A stretch of DNA of 5,127 nt from DAOTXK01 sp034430555 (GTDB taxonomy: Bacteria; Chloroflexota; Anaerolineae; Aggregatilineales; Ch27). Within the stretch, counting starts at the first letter, position 1. Each line of letters begins with the position of its first letter. The position numbers and the translations under genes were made by a program. Of the stretch, positions 1 through 4,881 are shown one piece after another. Under the pieces are notes generated by a model. It ran no database searches and was not told the origin of the DNA. It worked only from the letters and a program-made list of their open reading frames with translations. The stretch lies in assembly GCA_034430555.1 (NCBI GenBank), contig DAOUEM010000052.1, positions 1 through 5,127 on the forward strand, in the 5' to 3' direction.

Positions 1-1427
1 AGCAGCACCTGCTGGCGCAGCAGGTCCAGCACTTGCAGCACGAGCAGGTTGCGCAGCGAGAAGCCCCACTGCGTGGCGTCGCTGCTCAGGTCGATGAAGC
101 GGTCGCCCGAAAACGAGAGATGGTAGTCGTCGCCGGCCAGGCCCTCGTTGGGCAGGTCGCGCAGCGCGATCCACAGGTTCATGAGCGGCACCTGCTCCTC
201 CGCGGCGATGTCCAGCACCACGGCGTTGAACTGCACCGTGCGTTCCAGGTTATGCTGGCCGCTGCTGGGGAAGGTGCTCAGCACCGGGATGATGCCCCGG
301 TCGATGGACTGCTTGACGATCTCCCGCAGGTGGAAGGCGAAGGTGTCCACGTTGTAAATCTGGATGTCCACCGAGCCGAACATGACGATGGCCACCGCCG
401 GGCTGATCAGGCGGTACTCGCAGGTCAGCGGCGTCTCACCCGGCTGGCAGTGGCCGGGGTTGGACCACACCGGGTCCAGGATGGCCGCCGCACTGAAAGC
501 GCTCAGGGCCGCCATGCTCTGGTTGACGAAGGAGTTTTCCACACCGTGGCGCGGCGACACGCTGAAGTAATCGATGGACGCCTGTAAGTAGTCGTACTCG
601 CCCAGGCTGTACTCGCCCACGCCGTAGGGCAGCATGAAGCCCAGGTGATCGGTCTGGCAGTCGCCCAGCTTGGAGAAGATGCGGGGGTTCATGCCGTTCT
701 GGCGGCCCAGCAGGTAAATCTGGCGGGTGCGCTCCGAGAAGAAGGAGGGCAGCACCGGCACCGCTTCCAGGCGGGCCAGCAGTGTCTGGTATACGGCGTC
801 GTTGCTCAGCACTTCGCCGCTGACGGGCAGGTTTTCCGGTTCGGTGATCTGCAGGTGGTTGCGGATCAGCCAGCCGCGGTACTGGCCGTCGGCGGTGTGG
901 GCCAGCAGGTATTCGACGGCTTCGTCGCGGGCTTCGGCCACCAGGTTGGCCCCGCGCGGCAGCATGGTCAGCGTGGGATAGCCGGTGGTCGGCCCCTGGC
1001 GCATCAGCGTGACGGAAATGGCCTGGGCATTGGCGGCTTCGGTGGCCGCGCCCAGGTTGGCCTGGGTCATGCCGGGCGTGTTGGCCGGGATGTTCATGCC
1101 CAGCGTATCTTCCACCACCGGCATGGAAGCCAGCTCCTGGCCTTCCCAGATCAGGTAGCGGGAGGCCACCCAGCCGCGCATGGTGCCATCGGCGGAGTGG
1201 ATCAGCACCCAGTCGCCGACGTTGTTGCGCGCTTCGATCACCACCCACACCCCGGCGTCAATCATCCAGATGGACGGGTACTGCTGGCCGGGGCCGGTGC
1301 GGACGTTCAGGTTGGAGATAGCCGTGCCGGAGGCGGCCGGTCCCTGGGCCAGGGCAGGGCTGCCCGGCGGCAGGAGCACGGCCATCAGAGCCACGGTCAA
1401 GGTTAAGAGTAGAAGTTTGCGGAACAT
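1..1427 (-). CDS. Secreted protein with two SH3b-like domains and a degenerate SGNH/GDSL-like domain (3' end outside window)
   Basis: The frame is open from the ATG at 1427 to the left edge, giving 475 residues. The start is supported by GAGGA (1435-1439) seven bases upstream and by a Sec signal peptide: MFRK, a Leu-rich core, and a likely cut after Ala27 (ALA|Q). Two SH3b-like repeats follow, at about residues 33-93 (LNVRTGPG motif, ending GWVASRYL) and 134-195 (ending GWLIRNHL). Residues ~235-475 align by eye with the SGNH domain of the divergent neighbour starting at 1667, including the shared CQPGE-PL-CEYR block (Cys327/Cys336, possible disulfide), PNEGLAGD and LQVLD near the end. The catalytic blocks differ: GDS is GDC (Cys257), GTND is GSVD (Val353 for Asn), while Asp433 and His436 remain. 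Known SGNH hydrolases are esterases or lipases. Inference: an exported envelope-binding protein or Cys-type hydrolase. Judging by the neighbour's C-terminus, only a few residues are missing. Confidence 0.85.
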   Translation of the reverse strand, partial: MFRKLLLLTLTVALMAVLLPPGSPALAQGPAASGTAISNLNVRTGPGQQYPSIWMIDAGVWVVIEARNNVGDWVLIHSADGTMRGWVASRYLIWEGQELASMPVVEDTLGMNIPANTPGMTQANLGAATEAANAQAISVTLMRQGPTTGYPTLTMLPRGANLVAEARDEAVEYLLAHTADGQYRGWLIRNHLQITEPENLPVSGEVLSNDAVYQTLLARLEAVPVLPSFFSERTRQIYLLGRQNGMNPRIFSKLGDCQTDHLGFMLPYGVGEYSLGEYDYLQASIDYFSVSPRHGVENSFVNQSMAALSAFSAAAILDPVWSNPGHCQPGETPLTCEYRLISPAVAIVMFGSVDIQIYNVDTFAFHLREIVKQSIDRGIIPVLSTFPSSGQHNLERTVQFNAVVLDIAAEEQVPLMNLWIALRDLPNEGLAGDDYHLSFSGDRFIDLSSDATQWGFSLRNLLVLQVLDLLRQQVL

Positions 1428-1434
1428 GGCGATT

Positions 1435-1439
1435 TCCTC
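1435..1439 (-). promoter_or_regulatory. Ribosome binding site of the minus-strand SH3b-SGNH gene
   Basis: The minus strand reads GAGGA seven bases before the ATG at 1427. This decides the start codon and supports the signal peptide beginning MFRK. Confidence 0.7.
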
Positions 1440-1549
1440 ATTCATAATAAACCAGCGGCGGTCTGTTCAAACGAACGCGCCCCCCAATTCACGATTCCGG
1501 TAAACCTTGGCCTGCATCGCGCCGGACCTCCCCAGGTCGCAGCCGATCC

Positions 1550-1555
1550 ATTATA
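1550..1555 (-). promoter_or_regulatory. Candidate -10 element for the minus-strand SH3b-SGNH gene
   Basis: The minus strand carries a perfect TATAAT here. No good -35 is seen; the best is TTGCAT with a 19-base spacer (1575-1580), inside the palindrome at 1577-1605. The resulting leader would be about 115 bases. A weaker plus-strand TATAAC overlaps at 1552-1557 and could serve the divergent lipoprotein gene. Confidence 0.4.
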
Positions 1556-1576
1556 ACCAAAACTACCTATTCCCAT

Positions 1577-1605
1577 GCAACAGCCGGTATCATACCATAG
1601 GTTGC
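1577..1605. repeat. 29-bp interrupted palindrome between divergent paralogues (candidate operator)
   Basis: The sequence is GCAAC-N4-GGTAT-N-ATACC-N4-GTTGC, symmetric about position 1591, so both pairs of arms share one centre. Ten of fourteen positions per side are complementary. The two-shell symmetry fits a dimeric or tetrameric repressor site. It lies just upstream of a candidate minus-strand -10 and about 60 bases before the plus-strand start. It could alternatively be an RNA hairpin. The operator role is inferred. Confidence 0.45.
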
Positions 1606-1608
1606 GCC

Positions 1609-1639
1609 GCCGGGCTGTCGGAGCCAGGCCGGTTTTTTT
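1609..1639 (+). terminator. Terminator-like hairpin plus T7 in the leader of the lipoprotein gene
   Basis: GCCGGGCT (1609-1616) pairs with AGCCAGGC (1622-1629) around a 5-base loop with one G-A mismatch. Three bases later come seven T (1633-1639). The shape is that of an intrinsic terminator, but no plus-strand gene lies upstream within view, and the downstream start codon is only 28 bases away. It may act as an attenuator, or stop antisense transcription arriving from the minus-strand gene's region. Confidence 0.4.
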
Positions 1640-1666
1640 AATCGGATGGGTGAGGGTAACAATTGT

Positions 1667-3007
1667 ATGCGATTCTGCTGGATTTGCGCCCTGTTAATCG
1701 GATCGTTCCTGCTGGCCGGATGTAACGTCTCTCCGGCGGAAGGGCCGCAGGCCACCGTCACCCTGCCGGTGATGGTCCTGCCGGCCAGTACGCCCGTGCC
1801 CACGCTGGACGTCGCCCAGGCTTTTCCGGGCACCCGCACGCCCGGCCCGGTGGTCATCGGGCCGACGCCGACGGCCAGCCTGACGCCTACCCCGACTCTC
1901 TCGCCCACGCCGACCGAGGCGGCTGCCACCGAGGTCGCCGTTTTGCCCTTTAATGCCCAAGTGGCCGAGGAACGCGGCGGCCTGCGCCTGCGCCTGGAAC
2001 CGCGCGACGACAGCCAGTGGCTGCTCAACCTGGTGGAGTTCGCGCCGCTCAACGTGATCGGCCAGTCGGCGGACGGGCTGTGGCTGCAGGTGGAAACGTC
2101 GGAAGGCTATACCGGCTGGGTGTGGGCTTCTTACGTGATCCAGGACGTCGATTGGAGCCAGGCCCAGCCGACCGCGGCGGCTGCCGTGGCCGCTCTGACG
2201 GCTGCCGCTTACTTCCAGGCCAACGACGCGCCGCCGGCGGTGGCGGCTATCAGCGGCATCAGCGGCAACGCCCGCGCCATCTTCCTGGCCGGGCAGGCGC
2301 GCGGCAACCGGGCCAACGTGTTCTCCAAAGTGGGGGACAGTCTGACGGTGGCGACCTATACCCTCTACGCCTTCGGCTGGCGGAATTACAACCTGGGCGA
2401 TTACGCCTACCTGTACCCGGCGCTGTCGTTTTTCAGCGCGCCCATCGCCCGCGAGGGCCGCGATTCCTTCGCCAACGAATCGCTGGCCGCCGACAACGGC
2501 TGGATCGCCGCCGACGCCCTCGACCCGGCCAACGCTGATCCCGACTTCTGCCAGCCGGGGGAATCGCCGCTGGCCTGCGAGTATCGCGTGGTGCGACCTG
2601 GCGTGTCCCTGGTGATGTTCGGTACCAACGACGTGGGGCAGGTCGGTGGGGATGCGTTCGCGGCGGCCATGGCCCGGATCACCGAAATCAGCATCGAGAT
2701 GGGCGTGGTGCCGGTGCTGACCACCATCCCCAACCGGGCCGGTTACGAGGACGCCGTGCGCGCCTTCAACGGCATCATCACGGAGACGGCGCGCCGCTAC
2801 GACGTGCCGCTGCTGGACTACTACCTGGCGATGGCCCCGCTGCCCAACCAGGGCCTCGCCGAGGACGGGCTGCATCCTTCCTGGCCGCCCGGCGACTACG
2901 CGGAGACGGCGTTCCTGACGGCGGAGAATTTGCAATACGGCTACACCATGCGCAACCTGACGTGTTTGCAGGTGCTCGATGCCGTGTGGCGTTACGCGTT
3001 GTATTAG
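1667..3007 (+). CDS. Lipoprotein with Pro-Thr linker, SH3-like domain and intact SGNH/GDSL hydrolase domain
   Basis: The 446-residue product starts at the ATG at 1667, preferred over the in-frame ATG at 1646 because GAGGG (1652-1656) lies ten bases upstream and the product then begins MRF followed by a short hydrophobic core. A lipobox LAGC puts the lipidated Cys at residue 19. A Pro-Thr-rich linker (about 54-85) follows, then one SH3-like domain (about 88-159, ending GWVWASYV). The SGNH domain (about 200-446) shows block I GDSL with Ser225, block III GTND with Asn321, and block V DGLHPS with Asp400 and His403. Cys295 and Cys304 form the conserved CQPGE-PL-CEYR pair. All canonical residues are present, so an extracytoplasmic esterase or deacylase is likely; the substrate is unknown. 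It is a paralogue of the divergent gene ending its 5' side at 1427. Its TAG stop overlaps a tandem repeat. Confidence 0.9.
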   Translation: MRFCWICALLIGSFLLAGCNVSPAEGPQATVTLPVMVLPASTPVPTLDVAQAFPGTRTPGPVVIGPTPTASLTPTPTLSPTPTEAAATEVAVLPFNAQVAEERGGLRLRLEPRDDSQWLLNLVEFAPLNVIGQSADGLWLQVETSEGYTGWVWASYVIQDVDWSQAQPTAAAAVAALTAAAYFQANDAPPAVAAISGISGNARAIFLAGQARGNRANVFSKVGDSLTVATYTLYAFGWRNYNLGDYAYLYPALSFFSAPIAREGRDSFANESLAADNGWIAADALDPANADPDFCQPGESPLACEYRVVRPGVSLVMFGTNDVGQVGGDAFAAAMARITEISIEMGVVPVLTTIPNRAGYEDAVRAFNGIITETARRYDVPLLDYYLAMAPLPNQGLAEDGLHPSWPPGDYAETAFLTAENLQYGYTMRNLTCLQVLDAVWRYALY

Positions 3008-3047
3008 GCGACGCGTCACCGCAGGCGACGCGTCACCGCAGGTGACG
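3006..3047. repeat. Tandem 17-bp GC-rich repeat with a terminal hairpin
   Basis: Two identical 17-bp units, AGGCGACGCGTCACCGC, lie at 3006-3022 and 3023-3039, followed by a partial third (AGGTGACG, 3040-3047). Each unit holds the palindrome GACGCGTC. CGTCACC (3031-3037) pairs with GGTGACG (3041-3047) across a 3-base loop. The array begins inside the TAG stop of the lipoprotein gene. No T-tract follows, so it is not a classical terminator. On the minus strand the unit resembles the GGCGGTGCGTCGCCC repeats at 4686-4717. Confidence 0.75.
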
Positions 3048-3052
3048 TTGTG

Positions 3053-3116
3053 GGTCGCCCGCGGTCAGCCATCAGCGTGTGGGGCGTTCAATTGAACGCC
3101 CAGGGCTGGTCGCCCG
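3053..3116. repeat. Direct repeat pair GGTCGCCCG flanking the 20-bp palindrome
   Basis: GGTCGCCCG occurs at 3053-3061 and at 3108-3116, bracketing the palindrome at 3082-3101. The 142-base gap 3008-3149 between the convergent genes appears to consist mostly of such short repeats and holds no credible gene. Confidence 0.5.
3082..3101. repeat. Perfect 20-bp palindrome between convergent genes
   Basis: GGGCGTTCAATTGAACGCCC equals its own reverse complement over all 20 bases. As RNA it folds into an 8-bp stem with an AATT loop on either strand. It lies between two converging genes (stops at 3007 and 3150), where a bidirectional terminator would be expected, but it has no T-tract. It could be part of a dispersed repeat family, a rho-independent hairpin without U-run, or a protein site. 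Confidence 0.75.
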
Positions 3117-3149
3117 ACAGCCGCGCCCGACGCCGGGGAGCAGCAGCGA

Positions 3150-4154
3150 CTACCCATCGATAGATTCGACCGGCGGCAGGTGACAGGCCTCCACCAGAAT
3201 GCGGACGAACCACTCCACGGAATCCTGTTTGGCCGCGTCGTCGACGTCCATCAGCAGGGCACGCTCGGCAAAACCGGCCAGGTCCTCCATGGCACGCTCG
3301 CAGCGATAGAAGGCCATCGTCAGGGGATCGATGTCCGTGGGGCCATATCCGCGAAAGAACAACTCCTCCAACCGCTTATCCTTCACGAAAGCGCCCACCG
3401 TCACGAACATCAGGTCGAGTTCCCTGGGCGCTAAAATCGGCTGATCCCAGTCCACCACGTGCAGCCGGCCCTGCCCATCCAGCAGCAGATTGGCCGTGTG
3501 AATGTCGGCGTGGCACAGCACCAGCGCCGGCGCTGGCGATTGGCTTTGCAACCGGCGGCCCAATCGCTCGGCCCGGTCGACAACCGCCGTGATTGCGTGC
3601 CGGTGGTCCTGCCAGTACGCGGCCAGCCGTCGTTCGATAGGATGATCATAGATGCGGCTGCCGATATCCGCCTGCAGCCGCCTGATGACGGCCATCCAGT
3701 GCGGATGGGGGACGAAGGTTTCTTGGGGCACTCGCTGTAGCAGGTCGGGCGGCAGCCGCGTGGCATGAAGCTGCTTCAGGAAAGCGCCAAACGCCGTCCA
3801 CTGCTCGTCCGATAACCCAGCTTCATCGCCGCTTATCCCGTCGATGAAGGGGTACAGGATCAGCGTGAAGTGATCGACCTGGCCCCACGGCTGCTGGGTG
3901 AGGGTCGGCAGCGGGGCCACGACCGATTCGATTCCGTTTTCTTTGAGATATCGCGGCAGCAGGGCGCTCAATTCGTCGGCGGCATCGGCCTTGACCTTGA
4001 GAAAATAGCGCTGTCCGTCGGCCTGCACCCGGTAGACGCCCGCATACGAATCATAACCCAGCGGGAGGTACTCGATCTCGGCCACGGCCAGGCCGTAGCT
4101 CTCTTGCAAGCACGCGATGATTTGCTCGTCTGCGGGGCGCGATGTCCCAAGCAC
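3150..4154 (-). CDS. APH/choline-kinase-family phosphotransferase, APH(9) spectinomycin-kinase-like
   Basis: This 334-residue product starts at GTG 4154. An in-frame TAA lies three codons upstream (4161-4163), which leaves this as the only sensible start. The fold is that of small-molecule kinases: a likely ATP-binding Lys53 in YFLKVK, Glu61 as the possible partner, hinge-like YPFIDG (101-106), the catalytic loop HADIHTAN (215-222) with Asp217 as base and Asn222, and metal-binding Asp235 in DWDQP, followed by LAPRELDLMF. From memory, the block LCH-DIH--N through DWD-P-LAP-E-DLMF closely matches APH(9)-Ia, a spectinomycin phosphotransferase of about 331 residues. The true substrate could be another aminocyclitol, sugar or amino alcohol. 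It is a single-gene unit, convergent with the lipoprotein gene and divergent from the gene at 4269. The gene appears intact. Confidence 0.88.
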   Translation of the reverse strand: MLGTSRPADEQIIACLQESYGLAVAEIEYLPLGYDSYAGVYRVQADGQRYFLKVKADAADELSALLPRYLKENGIESVVAPLPTLTQQPWGQVDHFTLILYPFIDGISGDEAGLSDEQWTAFGAFLKQLHATRLPPDLLQRVPQETFVPHPHWMAVIRRLQADIGSRIYDHPIERRLAAYWQDHRHAITAVVDRAERLGRRLQSQSPAPALVLCHADIHTANLLLDGQGRLHVVDWDQPILAPRELDLMFVTVGAFVKDKRLEELFFRGYGPTDIDPLTMAFYRCERAMEDLAGFAERALLMDVDDAAKQDSVEWFVRILVEACHLPPVESIDG

Positions 4155-4162
4155 AGTGTTTT

Positions 4163-4172
4163 ACCTATCTCC
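4163..4172 (-). promoter_or_regulatory. Ribosome-binding region of the phosphotransferase gene
   Basis: The minus strand has GGAG (4169-4172) fourteen bases and AGGT (4163-4166) eight bases before the GTG at 4154. Neither is ideal; AGGT has the better spacing. The first base of GGAG belongs to the stem at 4172-4180, so folding of that stem might affect translation. Confidence 0.4.
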
Positions 4173-4221
4173 GCCGGCGCCGCCACAGAGTGGGCTTCTT
4201 GTCGTCGCGCCGGCGCTTTTT
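4172..4221. promoter_or_regulatory. Long-range GC hairpin (9 bp) with T5 on plus strand, between divergent genes
   Basis: CGCCGGCGC (4172-4180) is fully complementary to GCGCCGGCG (4207-4215), with a 26-base loop. The right arm is also part of a self-complementary GCGCCGGCGC (4207-4216). On the plus strand T5 follows (4217-4221), giving a terminator-like look. On the minus strand the structure would sit in the leader of the phosphotransferase and abut its GGAG. A regulatory role is inferred only. Confidence 0.35.
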
Positions 4222-4231
4222 ATTGTAGAAT
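4222..4231. promoter_or_regulatory. Overlapping divergent candidate -10 elements
   Basis: The plus strand reads TAGAAT at 4226-4231, which would give a leader of about 30 bases to the ATG at 4269. The minus strand reads TACAAT at 4222-4227, which would start the phosphotransferase transcript near 4215. Each matches TATAAT in five of six positions. No clear -35 is present for either, so this is a weak prediction. Confidence 0.35.
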
Positions 4232-4268
4232 ATCGGAAAACTGCTTAAGAGTCATGCCAGGGGAAGAT

Positions 4269-4679
4269 ATGGGCATCCAGGTCTCATGGGACAATACCGA
4301 AAAAACCGCTGTCCGCTTCGACTACGGGCAGGACTGGTCGTGGGCGGACTTCACGGCAGCCTTGCAGCAGTCAAAGGGGATGATCGCGACCGTCAGCCAG
4401 ACGGTCGACCTCATCGCCAACTTCACAGACGGCACCCTGCCGCCCGCCGATGCGCTGCTGCGCTTCAGCCGGGCACTGCAGGACAGCCCGCCCAACGTGG
4501 GCATCGTGGTGATCGTAGGGGGCGGGGCCTTCATCACAGTCCTGGTCAAGACCTTCAACCGGATGTACAGGGCGCTGGGGGAGCGGGAGCCGCTATTCAC
4601 CCTGCGCCACGAATGGGGTGTGCAAGGTGCAAGGTGGAACGCGGCTGAAACGCGGCTGCTCAGCTGGGGGGGCATGTAG
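4269..4679 (+). CDS. Small STAS-like (SpoIIAA-type fold) protein with atypical C-terminal tail
   Basis: The 136-residue product starts at ATG 4269, chosen over ATG 4254 because AGGGGA (4259-4264) sits four bases upstream of it, while the earlier ATG has no usable site. Residues 1-20 (WDN-EKT-VRFDYG) look like an opening beta hairpin. An acidic/Trp segment and helix follow, then DLIANF, a helix with FSRAL, the strand VGIVVIVGGG (77-86) and the helix FITVLVKTFNRMYRALGE. From memory this order matches small Chloroflexota proteins of unknown role with a STAS-like alpha/beta fold. The 77-94 stretch is hydrophobic but fits a buried strand plus amphipathic helix better than a membrane span. Such proteins usually end in a strand and a helix. 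Here residues from about 112 (RHEWGVQGARW) do not look like that and are encoded by short repeats. The TAG stop lies in a repeat element. Function unknown; a signalling or scaffold role is possible. Confidence 0.65.
   Translation: MGIQVSWDNTEKTAVRFDYGQDWSWADFTAALQQSKGMIATVSQTVDLIANFTDGTLPPADALLRFSRALQDSPPNVGIVVIVGGGAFITVLVKTFNRMYRALGEREPLFTLRHEWGVQGARWNAAETRLLSWGGM
4621..4658. repeat. Short tandem repeats at the 3' end of the STAS-like gene
   Basis: TGCAAGG occurs twice in tandem (4621-4627, 4628-4634). AACGCGGCTG then occurs twice with an 11-base period (4638-4647, 4649-4658). Both lie inside the coding frame and directly precede the inverted-repeat element at 4675. Confidence 0.65.
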
Positions 4680-4772
4680 GGGCGAGGCGGTGCGTCGCCC
4701 CCGGCGGTGCGTCGCCCGGCAGCTGGCCGCTCGGATGATGGCTCGCGGGCGATTCGCCGAATCGCCCCTACA
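4675..4772. repeat. 98-bp inverted-repeat element (MITE- or REP-like) with 11-bp terminal inverted repeats
   Basis: TGTAGGGGCGA (4675-4685) is perfectly complementary to TCGCCCCTACA (4762-4772). Inside, GGCGGTGCGTCGCCC is directly repeated (4686-4700 and 4703-4717, 17-base period), and GGGGCGA (4679-4685) can also pair with TCGCCCC (4695-4701). There is no gene inside and no obvious target-site duplication. GTAGGGGCG-type ends are, as far as I recall, common in intergenic repeats of Chloroflexota-like genomes. The left end supplies the TAG stop (4677-4679) of the STAS-like gene. Confidence 0.65.
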
Positions 4773-4808
4773 AGATGTGCCCGCCAAAAAACATCACACC
4801 ACCGAATC

Positions 4809-4841
4809 AAAAACGGGGCGTAGCGCACACGCCCCATTTTT
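4809..4841. terminator. Bidirectional intrinsic terminator
   Basis: GGGGCGT (4815-4821) pairs with ACGCCCC (4829-4835) around a 7-base loop. It is preceded by A5 (4809-4813) and followed by T5 (4837-4841), so it can end transcription on both strands. It lies between the plus-strand STAS-like gene (stop at 4679) and the minus-strand dehydrogenase (stop at 4882), exactly where a shared terminator is expected. Confidence 0.85.
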
Positions 4842-4881
4842 CGTTTATCTGCCTGCCCACCGCTACATCTGGTAGCGGCCG

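Noticed and set aside
436..1248. Minus-strand open frame of 270 codons
   Set aside because: It is in a different frame from the real gene starting at 1427 and is low-complexity Arg/Pro/Gly/His.
645..1406. Plus-strand open frame of 253 codons, with others at 33-587 and 1180-1503
   Set aside because: They oppose the SH3b-SGNH gene on the minus strand, which has a signal peptide, a ribosome binding site and paralogue similarity. The plus frames look compositional.
1525..1538. Small hairpin GACCT-CCCC-AGGTC in the leader of the minus-strand gene
   Set aside because: A 5-bp stem is expected by chance in DNA of this composition, and nothing else supports a role.
1646..1666. Upstream in-frame ATG at 1646 as the lipoprotein start
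   Set aside because: Only a T-rich stretch and no ribosome binding site precede it. The ATG at 1667 has GAGGG upstream and gives a more normal lipoprotein signal.
1862..1921. Repetitive stretch that could be read as a DNA repeat array
   Set aside because: It encodes the Pro-Thr linker of the lipoprotein; the repetition follows from codons and has no conserved spacer-repeat structure.
1694..3019. Long minus-strand open frame (441 codons) opposite the lipoprotein gene
   Set aside because: It is rich in Arg, His, Gly and Val without domain logic, typical of a shadow in GC-rich DNA. The plus strand encodes a coherent lipobox, SH3-like and SGNH protein.
3870..4268. N-terminal extension of the STAS-like frame back to 3870
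   Set aside because: This part overlaps the phosphotransferase gene in antisense and shows no protein-like features. AGGGGA before 4269 marks the likely start.
4665..4782. Target-site duplication flanking the 98-bp element
   Set aside because: The adjacent bases (GGGCA on the left, AGATG on the right) do not match as a direct repeat. GGGCA and TGCCC (4778-4782) are inverted, not duplicated.
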